Of a stretch of 64,000 nucleotides of DNA, positions 1-7,275 are shown piece after piece (the stretch's first letter is position 1; each line of letters begins with the position of its first letter). The notes under the pieces were generated by a model. It saw only the letters and a list, made by a program, of their open reading frames with translations, made no database searches and had not been told where the DNA came from. Where the stretch lies: the NCBI GenBank assembly GCA_015180985.1, contig CP054185.1:1116001-1180000 (forward strand), written 5' to 3'. Made by a program: the position numbers and the translations under genes. The stretch is from Flammeovirgaceae bacterium. Its GTDB lineage: Bacteria; Bacteroidota; Bacteroidia; Cytophagales; Cyclobacteriaceae.

Positions 1-570
1 GGGGATGATTTCTTTCGGTTTGGTTTTTTCAACCGGATCCCAGTAGCTGATGAGCGATTCTTTCGGCCAACCGCGGAAGTATTTTTCTTTATCCACCAGC
101 ACGCTGTCGCGGTTGTATTTCATCCAGCGGCCGTGTTTAAGGCCTTTGTAAAAGATGCCGGTTTCGAGCGTAATGCCGTTTTGAATTTTCTGGTACGGCC
201 CGTGCACGAGCACGCCTTTTTTGGGGTCGAACCGGCTGGTGCGCATCACTTCCCTGCGGGCGTAGTCGTAATAATAAATGTCGCGCACCAGGGTTTGCGT
301 GGTTTCGGGTTTCTTCAGGTAGTGAAAGAGTTCGTAGGTGGTGCGTTCGCCAACGCCTTTGCGCACAAATCCTTTTTTGGTTTTAACGCCATAGAAAACG
401 TTCTTCTTCGGCTTTTTCTTTTTAGGCGTATTGATGGGTTCTTCCTCGCGCAGAAAGTCCAGGCTGGCCGGTGTATCAATGGTAAAGAGCTGGTCGGGCT
501 GTTCTTCCTGCGCCAGCAACGGAAAACAACCGACAATGACCAGTAACGTGATTATCAAGCCCGGCTTCAT
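1..570 (-). CDS. Secreted MORN/YwqK-like repeat protein (C-terminus cut by window edge)
   Basis: An open frame runs leftwards from an ATG at 570 to the window edge (190 codons, no stop), so the C-terminus is missing. The first ~21 residues form a signal peptide (hydrophobic IITLLVIVGCFPLLA followed by Q). The Cys at position 15 could be a lipobox, but a signal peptidase I site after LLA fits as well. A basic linker (PKKKKPKK) follows. The body contains tyrosine-rich strands and motifs such as GVLVHGPYQK and GLKHGRWMKY, the G-x-x-H-G-x-W/Y pattern of MORN / YwqK antitoxin-like repeats common in Bacteroidota surface proteins. The function is unknown; a periplasmic or cell-surface role is inferred from the signal peptide only. 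Confidence 0.7.
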   Translation of the reverse strand, partial: MKPGLIITLLVIVGCFPLLAQEEQPDQLFTIDTPASLDFLREEEPINTPKKKKPKKNVFYGVKTKKGFVRKGVGERTTYELFHYLKKPETTQTLVRDIYYYDYARREVMRTSRFDPKKGVLVHGPYQKIQNGITLETGIFYKGLKHGRWMKYNRDSVLVDKEKYFRGWPKESLISYWDPVEKTKPKEIIP

Positions 571-740
571 ACTACCTGAAACGAACCGAAAGTTCAAAAA
601 TTATGGATGTACTTTCAAGGTGGGTGGTAATATGCAGGAGGAAATTATTCCGGGTATCTGGCTGGGTATTTTCTGTTGTCCGCTATTGGGTTAAGCAAGG
701 AGTGGGCTACAGGAAAATATCCTGGTGCCAACCCATCCTG

Positions 741-835
741 ATTAGTAAGGTTCATTTTTACTAATTATTTCATTATTTACTAAAATAATACGAATATAAT
801 ATTAGTATAGTAATCTTATTTATAATAAATTAGTA
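741..835. repeat. Array of five TACTAAT/ATTAGTA heptamers in an AT-rich upstream region
   Basis: The gene-free stretch 571-852 becomes extremely AT-rich after about 750. The heptamer ATTAGTA (or its complement TACTAAT, one copy ending in A) occurs at about 741, 759, 778, 801 and 829 in mixed orientations. Two copies form an imperfect inverted repeat, TACTAAAATAATA at 778-790 and TATAATATTAGTA at 795-807, around a CGAA loop. The array ends about 18 bases before the ATPase start at 853. Repeated, alternating short motifs directly ahead of a gene look like operator sites, but pure AT-rich low complexity is the alternative. Confidence 0.45.
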
Positions 836-852
836 TAATAAAATTAATTAAA

Positions 853-2325
853 ATGGCTTTATTACGATATTCTGAAGAGCAGGTTCTGGACCGGCTAAGG
901 TTTGAGAATCCCTGGTGGGTGACAGGAACAGTGGAAGATTATTATAACTCCATGCAAAGGCGATTGTATTTTGACTTGTTCATGCCACTTGTTACAGAGA
1001 CAGGCGTTAGGCGTGCTGTTGTTCTTATGGGACCCCGAAGAGTTGGGAAAACCGTAATGATGTATCATGCGGTTCAAAATCTTCTTGAAAGCGAAATTGA
1101 CCCGCTGAAGGTAGCTTTCATATCTGTTGAAACGCCCATTTACAACAGTATCAGCTTAGAGCAACTTTTTAGTTTTTGCAGAAAAGCAACAAAACAGGGA
1201 AACCCCAAAGGGTGGTATATCTTCTTTGACGAAATACAGTACTTAAAAGATTGGGAGGTGCATCTAAAGTCTTTGGTTGATAGTTATCCTCACACCCGTT
1301 TTGTCGCTTCGGGCTCTGCCGCAGCTGCTTTGCGGCTAAAAAGTAATGAGAGCGGAGCAGGACGCTTTACAGATTTTATGCTGCCACCGTTGACGTTTAA
1401 TGAGTTTCTTCATTTGAAGCAATTAAACAGACTCATCACAGAAACCAACATGGAGTGGCATGGTAGTTTGACAAAATTTTACGGCACCAATAATATCAAC
1501 GAGCTTAACAAGCATTTTCTTGATTACATTAATTATGGTGGTTATCCCGAAGTTATTTTTTCGGAGAAAATTCAGAGTAATCCCGGACGATATATCAGAA
1601 GTGACATTATTGACAAAGTATTGTTGCGCGACCTGCCCAGCCTATACGGTATCAGGGATGTGCAAGAACTCAATTCGCTATTTACAGCAATAGCATACAA
1701 TAGCGCAGGTGAAGTCAGCCTTGAAGAATTAAGTAAAAATTCAGGCGTTCAGAAGAATACAATTAAACGTTACATTGAATATTTAGAAGCAGCCTTTTTA
1801 ATAAGGGTTGTTCATAAAATTTCAAACAAACCCAAACAGTTTCAACGGGCGACACAGTTCAAGGTTTACTTAACCAATCCTTCGCTGAGAAGTGCACTAT
1901 TTGCTCCGTTACAACCGACTGACCCTTTCGTAGGAAACATGGTTGAGACGGCAATTTATGCTCAATGGCTGCACAGAGGTTGGTTCACTCCGTACTATGC
2001 AAGATGGCAGAAAGGAGAAGTGGATATGGTAAAACTTGACGACAAAAATTTTAAACCGCTATGGGCTGTGGAAATCAAGTGGACTAATCAGTTTTATGAA
2101 AAACCAGGAGACTTAAAACCGCTATTAAGATTTCTTAGAGACAATAACCTGCAAACCGCTCTAATTACAACAATTGATAAAGAAGGAACGAAGGAAATAG
2201 ATGATTTAAAACTGAAATTTATTCCTGCTTCAGTTTATGCGTACACGGTTGGCAAGAACACAATCTTACAATCAAAGACGGAACCTATGAGAGCAGTACG
2301 GCAGCCACCAGCATCAAGACGGTGA
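853..2325 (+). CDS. AAA family ATPase with C-terminal DUF4143 (nuclease-like) domain
   Basis: This is a 490-residue protein of the AAA_14/DUF4143 family. Walker A is GPRRVGKT at residues 60-67, Walker B is YIFFDEIQ around 123-129, and a sensor-1-like stretch VASGSA lies near 152. The middle part carries a winged-helix-like segment (LEELSKNSGVQKNTIKRYIE). The C-terminal DUF4143 part has GEVDMV and AVEIKW, the E/D ... ExK pattern of a PD-(D/E)xK nuclease fold. The family is widespread, often horizontally transferred, and its biochemical role is not settled. The gene is visibly more AT-rich than its neighbours and sits behind an AT-rich repeat region, both signs of acquisition. It converges on htpG with only 12 bases between stops. 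A second, divergent member lies at 22662-23819. Confidence 0.85.
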   Translation: MALLRYSEEQVLDRLRFENPWWVTGTVEDYYNSMQRRLYFDLFMPLVTETGVRRAVVLMGPRRVGKTVMMYHAVQNLLESEIDPLKVAFISVETPIYNSISLEQLFSFCRKATKQGNPKGWYIFFDEIQYLKDWEVHLKSLVDSYPHTRFVASGSAAAALRLKSNESGAGRFTDFMLPPLTFNEFLHLKQLNRLITETNMEWHGSLTKFYGTNNINELNKHFLDYINYGGYPEVIFSEKIQSNPGRYIRSDIIDKVLLRDLPSLYGIRDVQELNSLFTAIAYNSAGEVSLEELSKNSGVQKNTIKRYIEYLEAAFLIRVVHKISNKPKQFQRATQFKVYLTNPSLRSALFAPLQPTDPFVGNMVETAIYAQWLHRGWFTPYYARWQKGEVDMVKLDDKNFKPLWAVEIKWTNQFYEKPGDLKPLLRFLRDNNLQTALITTIDKEGTKEIDDLKLKFIPASVYAYTVGKNTILQSKTEPMRAVRQPPASRR

Positions 2326-2337
2326 TTGGTATTCCGC

Positions 2338-4239
2338 CTATGAAACAAACTCCAGGCTCCGCCTGATGAAGTTGGTGAGGTCAGGCCCGGTGAGCATGTT
2401 TTGCGAAAGCAAGGCCAGGTCGAACGCCTGCTTGGCCAGTTTCAGTTTCTCCTCTTCCGTGCCGGCTTTTACAATGCGTTGTATCAGCGCGTGGTTGCCG
2501 TTAACGGCTACGCTGTACGCATCGGGCATGGCGCCCATAAACGGATAACCACCACCGCCCACTTTGGCCATGTCTTTCATCCTGCGCATGAACTCGCTCA
2601 TGGTTATCACCACCGGAAACTCATCGGGCGACATGGGCTCAACCGCCACCGTCATGCTTTTGTTGTTGATGGCCTTTTCAAAAACGGATTTCAGTTGTTC
2701 CTGTTCGTCCTTGCTCAGCACGCTTTCCATTTTCTCATCTTTGTGGATGAGCTTGTCAATCGGGTCGCTGTCCACGCGCTTGATGTGCACTTTGTCGAGT
2801 TTCTGTTCCAGCGCGTTAATGAAGTGGCTGTCGAGTATGCCGTCCAGCACCAGCACATCGTAGGCTTTGTTTCTGGCAGCCTGGATGAAGCTGTCCTGCT
2901 TGCCGGCATCGGTGGTGTAGAGGTAAATAACTTGTTTGTTTTTGTCTTGCTGGGTTTCTTTTACTTTGTCTTTGTACTCATCCAGCGTAAAGCAGTTGCC
3001 TTCGGTGTTTTTAAGCAGGGTAAACTCTTTGGCGCGGTCGTAAAACTTTTCATCGCTGATGATGCCGTACTTCACGAAGATGTTGATGTCGTCCCACTTC
3101 TTTTCAAAATCAGCGCGGTCTTTCTTAAACATTTCCTGCAGCTTGTCGGCTACTTTTTTGGTAATGTGCTGGCTGATCTTCTTTACGTTCGAGTCGCTTT
3201 GCAGGTAGCTGCGCGAAACGTTCAGCGGGATGTCGGGCGAATCGAGCACGCCATGCAGCAGCATGAGGAAGTCGGGAACCACATCCTTTACCTCATCGGT
3301 AATGAACACCTGGCGCGAGTAGAGCTGGATTTTGTTTTTCTGAAGCTCAAAGTCATTTTTTACTTTCGGGAAGTACAGGATGCCGGTAAGGTTAAAAGGA
3401 TAATCTACATTGAGGTGAATCCAGAAGAGCGGGTCCTCGCTGAACGGGTAGAGCTCCTTGTAAAACGTCAGGTAGTCTTCATCCTTTAAGTCGCTGGGCG
3501 ATTTGGTCCACAGCGGCTGCGTGTTATTGATGATGCGGTCAACGGTAACGGTTTTGTATTTTTTCTTGCCGTCTTTGTCTTCACCGTCTTCAACGCTTTC
3601 TTCTTTGGTGCCGAACTTGATTTCAACCGGCAGGAATTTGCAGTACTTTTCCAAAATTCCTTTCAGGCGCCATTCATCCAGAAATTCTTCACTGTCTTTG
3701 TTGATGTGCAGAATCACATCGGTACCCCGTTGCTTTTTTACAGCCGGGGCCAGTTCAAATTCGGTAGAGCCATCGCACGCCCAGCGGGCAGCTTCTTTTT
3801 CAGCGGCTTTGTACGAACGCGAGATCAGTTCAACCTTATCGGCCACCATAAAGGCCGAGTAAAAACCGAGGCCGAATTTCCCGATGATGTCTTTCGCATC
3901 GGTTTTGTCTTTGAATTTTTCGATGAACTCAGTAGCGCCTGAAAAAGCTATCTGGTTGATGTATTTTTTGATTTCATCGGCTGTCATGCCGATGCCTTTA
4001 TCGGAAACGGTGATGGTTTTCTTCTTCTTGTCAAAGCTTACTTCAATTTTCAGGTCGCCCAGTTCTTCGGAGTACTCGCCCAGCGAAGCCAGCTTTTTGA
4101 GTTTCTGGGTGGCATCCACCGCGTTGGATACCAGTTCACGCAAAAAGATTTCGTGATCGGAATAGAGAAATTTTTTGATAATGGGAAAGATGTTCTCGGT
4201 ATTGATGGAGATGGTGCCTTTTTCCTGTACTTCTGCCAT
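2338..4239 (-). CDS. htpG: Molecular chaperone HtpG (Hsp90 family)
   Basis: This is the bacterial Hsp90 homologue, a cytosolic ATP-dependent chaperone acting on late folding intermediates. The N-terminal GHKL ATPase motifs are clear: RELVSNAVDA, DKGIGMTADE and GKFGLGFYSAFMVADKV. The middle domain contains YSRQVFITDE and LNVSRSYLQ, and a C-terminal dimerisation domain follows, without the eukaryotic MEEVD tail, as expected for bacteria. An ATG further upstream (4287) is in frame, but the family begins at MAEVQEKGTISI, so the start is placed at 4239 (633 residues, normal length). The terminator of the upstream DUF4293 gene lies just before the start, so htpG probably uses its own promoter in the short gap 4240-4324. 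Confidence 0.97.
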   Translation of the reverse strand: MAEVQEKGTISINTENIFPIIKKFLYSDHEIFLRELVSNAVDATQKLKKLASLGEYSEELGDLKIEVSFDKKKKTITVSDKGIGMTADEIKKYINQIAFSGATEFIEKFKDKTDAKDIIGKFGLGFYSAFMVADKVELISRSYKAAEKEAARWACDGSTEFELAPAVKKQRGTDVILHINKDSEEFLDEWRLKGILEKYCKFLPVEIKFGTKEESVEDGEDKDGKKKYKTVTVDRIINNTQPLWTKSPSDLKDEDYLTFYKELYPFSEDPLFWIHLNVDYPFNLTGILYFPKVKNDFELQKNKIQLYSRQVFITDEVKDVVPDFLMLLHGVLDSPDIPLNVSRSYLQSDSNVKKISQHITKKVADKLQEMFKKDRADFEKKWDDINIFVKYGIISDEKFYDRAKEFTLLKNTEGNCFTLDEYKDKVKETQQDKNKQVIYLYTTDAGKQDSFIQAARNKAYDVLVLDGILDSHFINALEQKLDKVHIKRVDSDPIDKLIHKDEKMESVLSKDEQEQLKSVFEKAINNKSMTVAVEPMSPDEFPVVITMSEFMRRMKDMAKVGGGGYPFMGAMPDAYSVAVNGNHALIQRIVKAGTEEEKLKLAKQAFDLALLSQNMLTGPDLTNFIRRSLEFVS

Positions 4240-4252
4240 GACTGTCCGGTTT

Positions 4253-4284
4253 AAAAACAAAAAAATCCTGCAGGCGGCAGGATT
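4253..4284 (-). terminator. Rho-independent terminator after the DUF4293 gene
   Basis: The arms AATCCTGC (4264-4271) and GCAGGATT (4277-4284) form a perfect 8-bp stem with a 5-base loop. Read on the minus strand, the stem is followed directly by a T-rich run (4253-4265). It lies 40 bases past the stop of the DUF4293 gene and only 14 bases before the htpG start codon, so it separates the two transcripts. Confidence 0.85.
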
Positions 4285-4324
4285 CAAGTTTTATTCCAAA
4301 ACACTTTTTATGACAGGTTGGCAG

Positions 4325-4774
4325 TTATCGAAGTCTATCAGAATCCCGTACCAGCCGTTCATCGCGCCTGATAAACCGGATGGCCAGCCAGTTGGCGATT
4401 ACGGCCACAAAAATCATGTACAGTCCCCAGCCGTACTTAAAGTTACCCGGGTTTTGTTCGGTTACCTTGTTGGCAAACCACACCGCGCAAATCATCATGC
4501 CTGCAAGCAGCACCGAGTTCAGGGCACCCAGCTTTATCTGAAGCATCCGGTTGTCGTACCGCTTTATTTCCATTACTGTTACAGTTATTGAGGCAATGCC
4601 TATTACCGCTGTGATGGAGTACGGCATGTATAAAAAAGTATCACCATTCACATAATAAAAGGGGGTAAGCGCCCTAACAATGTTGTCGGTGCTCAGCCAT
4701 ATCGGCTGTACCAGCGATATGACCAGCGCTATCACGGTGATTACAAGAAATACGGTTTGGATTCTTTGCCACAT
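4325..4774 (-). CDS. DUF4293 family membrane protein
   Basis: This is a 149-residue integral membrane protein. The start MWQRIQTVFL and the following hydrophobic stretch, plus about three more transmembrane segments (residues ~10-30, ~50-70, ~80-100, ~110-130), match the DUF4293 family found almost only in Bacteroidota. The C-terminus is charged and cytosolic (RFIRRDERLVRDSDRLR). No function is known. A TAGTTTTG element on the minus strand (4798-4805) fits the Bacteroidota -7 box about 24 bases before the start. It is divergent from the thiolase gene. Confidence 0.85.
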   Translation of the reverse strand: MWQRIQTVFLVITVIALVISLVQPIWLSTDNIVRALTPFYYVNGDTFLYMPYSITAVIGIASITVTVMEIKRYDNRMLQIKLGALNSVLLAGMMICAVWFANKVTEQNPGNFKYGWGLYMIFVAVIANWLAIRFIRRDERLVRDSDRLR

Positions 4775-4845
4775 AGGGGGGTTCGCGTAACTTGCCTCAA
4801 AACTACTAATTTATTTTCAGCAGGAAGCTGTTTGTAAATACGCCC

Positions 4846-6045
4846 ATGAAACCCACCTTCATCGTTGATATTCTCCGAACTCCCATAGGCAAGTACGGGG
4901 GTGCATTGGCCTCTGTACGACCGGATGACCTGGCTGCCCATGTTATTAAAAAATTAATGGAGCGAAATCCTTCGGTTGATGGTAACCGGATTGAAGATGT
5001 TGTGTTTGGCGCAGCCAACCAAAGCGGTGAAGACAACCGCAATGTGGCGCGCATGGCCTTGTTGTTGGCCGGCCTTCCGAAAGAAGTGGGCGGTGTTACC
5101 GTTAACCGGTTGTGCGCCTCCGGCCTGCAGGCCATTATGGATGCTTCGCGTGCGGTGATGCTCGGTGAAGGTGACCTGTATGTAGCCGGTGGCGTTGAAA
5201 GCATGAGTCGTGCACCGTTTGTCATGGCTAAAGCACAGGAAGCGTATTCGCGCAAAGCCGAAGTGTATGACACCACCATGGGCTGGCGGTTTATTAATTC
5301 AAAACTTTCCAAATTGTATTACCCATACTCTATGGGGGAGACTGCGGAAAATGTTGCGGAGAAATGGAAGATAAGCCGGCAAGAGCAGGATCAGTTCGGA
5401 CTGGCCTCCCAGGAAAAATACCAGCGTGCGCACGAGGCCGGAAAATTTAAAGATGAGTTGGTTACGGTGCCTGTTCAGCAAGGAAAAGAGATCATCGAAT
5501 TCGCAAAAGATGAACACCCTCGGGCAACCACGCTTGAAAAGCTTGCTGCACTTAAACCCGCATTTAAGGAAGGCGGAACTGTTACGGCCGGCAATTCATC
5601 GGGCATTAACGATGGCGCTGCAGCCTGTTTGCTGGCTGGCGAAGATGCTATAAAGCGGATGAACCTGAAGCCCATGGCACGCGTAGTTTCGTTTGCGGTA
5701 GCAGGCGTTGACCCGGCTTACATGGGTGTGGGCCCGGTGCCGGCTGTGCAAAAAGCACTGAAGCGTGCAGGATTAAAAATTGCCGACATTGATTTAGTGG
5801 AGTTGAATGAGGCTTTTGCTTCGCAGTCGCTGGCCTGCATCCGCGATCTTCAACTTGATCCGCAGATCGTGAACGTTAACGGGGGCGCAATTGCCATAGG
5901 TCATCCGTTGGGGTGCAGCGGGGTGCGGATTAGCGCTACGTTGCTGCATGAAATGGTTAAACGTAACGCACGCTACGGTGTAGCAACCATGTGCATTGGT
6001 GTGGGACAGGGGGCGGCTGTGGTTTTTGAGAATATGAGAATTTGA
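4846..6045 (+). CDS. Acetyl-CoA acyltransferase (thiolase, PcaF/FadA-like)
   Basis: This 399-residue type II thiolase catalyses reversible cleavage or condensation of 3-oxoacyl-CoA in fatty-acid or aromatic acid breakdown. The catalytic residues are visible: nucleophile Cys90 in VNRLCASGLQA, His353 in GAIAIGHPLGCSG, and acid/base Cys383 in TMCIGVGQG. NEAFASQ is the usual substrate-pocket motif. Closest in feel to 3-oxoadipyl-CoA / acetyl-CoA C-acyltransferases, but the exact substrate cannot be told. The last residues (ENMRI) and the stop codon lie in the purine-rich left end of the small element at 6040-6484, so the insertion may have altered the extreme C-terminus. Confidence 0.92.
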   Translation: MKPTFIVDILRTPIGKYGGALASVRPDDLAAHVIKKLMERNPSVDGNRIEDVVFGAANQSGEDNRNVARMALLLAGLPKEVGGVTVNRLCASGLQAIMDASRAVMLGEGDLYVAGGVESMSRAPFVMAKAQEAYSRKAEVYDTTMGWRFINSKLSKLYYPYSMGETAENVAEKWKISRQEQDQFGLASQEKYQRAHEAGKFKDELVTVPVQQGKEIIEFAKDEHPRATTLEKLAALKPAFKEGGTVTAGNSSGINDGAAACLLAGEDAIKRMNLKPMARVVSFAVAGVDPAYMGVGPVPAVQKALKRAGLKIADIDLVELNEAFASQSLACIRDLQLDPQIVNVNGGAIAIGHPLGCSGVRISATLLHEMVKRNARYGVATMCIGVGQGAAVVFENMRI

Positions 6046-6484
6046 GAAGATGAGGAGGTAAGGAGATAAGTAATTATCTAAATACCAAAGTATTGTTTAT
6101 GGAAAAGACAAAAAGTTTTGAAGAATTGATTGTTTGGCAGAAAGCCCATCAGTTTGTATTGAGTGTTTATGAAGTGACTAAATTTTTTCCAAAAGAGGAG
6201 CAATTTGGTTTATCCAGTCAATTCAGACGGGCATCCGTTTCCATAGCCTCCAATATAGCAGAAGGTTATTCCAAGCGAGGCATTAAGGACAAGCTCCGGT
6301 TTTTCAATATTTCGCAAGGGTCAGCCTCGGAATGTCGGTATTACCTTAGGCTTACAAAGGACCTGAAGTTTGCCGATGTTACCCAACTCGAAATCGATTT
6401 GGAAGTAAACTTCTCAATGCTTACTCACGCGGAGCATCAAGAAATGTAAAACTTCTTAACTCCTAACCCCCGATCTCCTCAAAT
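6040..6484. mobile_element. Inverted-repeat-bounded element carrying a four-helix-bundle (S23-type) gene
   Basis: The left end (6040-6070) reads ATTTGAGAAGATGAGGAGG then TAAGGAGATAAG. The minus strand of the right end (6484-6455) reads ATTTGAGGAGATCGGGGG then TTAGGAGTTAAG. The two ~30-base ends align at roughly 80% identity with a single one-base gap, so they are inverted repeats enclosing one small gene and nothing else. The left repeat contains the thiolase stop codon (6043-6045) and the right one contains the first bases of the truA ATG (6483). S23/four-helix-bundle genes are known as passengers of intervening sequences in 23S rRNA genes, where complementary ends pair as a long stem. This looks like the same kind of unit at a protein-gene junction. 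Mobility is inferred. Confidence 0.6.
6099..6449 (+). CDS. Four-helix-bundle protein (S23/IVS-type), C-terminus frameshifted
   Basis: The family signature is unmistakable: FEELIVWQKAHQFVLSVYE, then QFRRASVSIASNIAEGYSK and SASECRYYLRLTKDL. The protein forms a four-helix bundle of unknown biochemical role, named after the ORFs in 23S rRNA intervening sequences. The start is the ATG at 6099; an in-frame TTG two codons earlier is possible. The present frame ends with an untypical VNFSMLTHAEHQEM. In the adjacent frame from 6404 the DNA encodes SKLLNAYSRGASRNVKLLNS and stops at 6464-6466, which is the usual family C-terminus. A 4-bp loss from an original GTAAGTAA-type duplication at about 6405 would explain it. 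The ancestral stop falls inside the right inverted repeat. Either the copy is decaying or the sequence has an error here. Confidence 0.8.
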   Translation: MEKTKSFEELIVWQKAHQFVLSVYEVTKFFPKEEQFGLSSQFRRASVSIASNIAEGYSKRGIKDKLRFFNISQGSASECRYYLRLTKDLKFADVTQLEIDLEVNFSMLTHAEHQEM

Positions 6485-7229
6485 GCCCCGCTACTTCTTC
6501 GAAATAACCTACAACGGCTCAAACTATGCCGGCTGGCAAAGCCAGGCCAATGCGTTGGGCGTGCAAACTGTTGTGGAAAATGCGTTGACGAAACTATTCC
6601 GCACACCGGTTAAGATCATCGGGAGCGGAAGAACCGACACGGGTGTGCACTGCCTGCAGCAGTTTTTTCATGCCGATATAGAAAAGCCGTTTACGAAGGA
6701 AGATCTGATTCACCGGCTCAATTCATTTCTTCCGAACGACATTGCCATACGGTCTATTTGTAAAGTAAAGCCCGATGCCAGCGCGCGGTATGATGCCGTT
6801 GAGCGAACGTACGCGTATCATATTACTACCGTTAAGGATCCGCTGCTCATCGGGCTGGCGCTTCATTATTTTAAACCGCTTGATATGCAAACCATGAATC
6901 GGGCCGCTGCGTTACTATGCGGGGAACAGGATTTTACCTGTTTCAGCAAAGTGAAGACAGACGTAAATCATTTCATTTGTCACGTGAAGAAAGCCAGGTG
7001 GAGAAGACAAGGTGCACGGTTGGTTTTTACCATTACGGCCAACCGGTTTTTACGGGGCATGGTGCGGGCTATTGTAGGCACCCTGCTGGATGTTGGAACC
7101 GGTAAACTTTCGGTGAAATACGTTGAGCAGATTATTAAGAGTAAAGACCGCAGGAAGGCTGGCGCCAATGTTGATCCGCACGGCCTGTACCTGGTACATG
7201 TGAAATACCCCAAATCGATATTCTTATAA
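6483..7229 (+). CDS. truA: tRNA pseudouridine(38-40) synthase TruA
   Basis: This enzyme isomerises uridines 38, 39 and 40 in the anticodon stem-loop of many tRNAs to pseudouridine. At 248 residues it has normal length. The catalytic aspartate is Asp52 in GSGRTDTGVH. Other family motifs are YNGSNYAGWQ near the N-terminus, ERTYAYHI, NRFLRGMVR and ANVDPHGLYL near the end. The start codon overlaps the right inverted repeat of the preceding small element, so the ribosome-binding region of truA now comes from that element. Confidence 0.96.
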   Translation: MPRYFFEITYNGSNYAGWQSQANALGVQTVVENALTKLFRTPVKIIGSGRTDTGVHCLQQFFHADIEKPFTKEDLIHRLNSFLPNDIAIRSICKVKPDASARYDAVERTYAYHITTVKDPLLIGLALHYFKPLDMQTMNRAAALLCGEQDFTCFSKVKTDVNHFICHVKKARWRRQGARLVFTITANRFLRGMVRAIVGTLLDVGTGKLSVKYVEQIIKSKDRRKAGANVDPHGLYLVHVKYPKSIFL

Positions 7230-7233
7230 AAAT

Positions 7234-7272
7234 GAACCCCACCTCTCCTTTGGTGAGGGGATGGGGGTGAGG
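7234..7272. repeat. Short GC-rich intergenic palindromic repeat
   Basis: Between truA and the ABC gene sits a pyrimidine/purine-skewed segment (CCCCACCTCTCC ... GGTGAGGGGATGGGG ... GTGAGGT) with partly complementary arms. A related piece, GACCTCACCCCTCCC, occurs at 58678-58692 between ccmB and ccmC. Dispersed repeats of this composition are frequent in intergenic regions of Bacteroidota genomes (general knowledge). The GGTGAGGT at its end is only a few bases before the ATG at 7276 and may serve as the ribosome binding site. Confidence 0.5.
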
Positions 7273-7275
7273 TCT

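Noticed and set aside
133-546. Plus-strand open frame of 137 codons at the left edge
   Set aside because: The minus-strand frame from 570 has a signal peptide and MORN-like motifs and is continuous to the window edge, so the plus frame is its shadow.
2401-3489. 362-codon open frame on the plus strand
   Set aside because: It lies wholly antisense to htpG, whose motifs are complete. The predicted protein is a low-complexity Val/His/Phe-rich string typical of a shadow frame.
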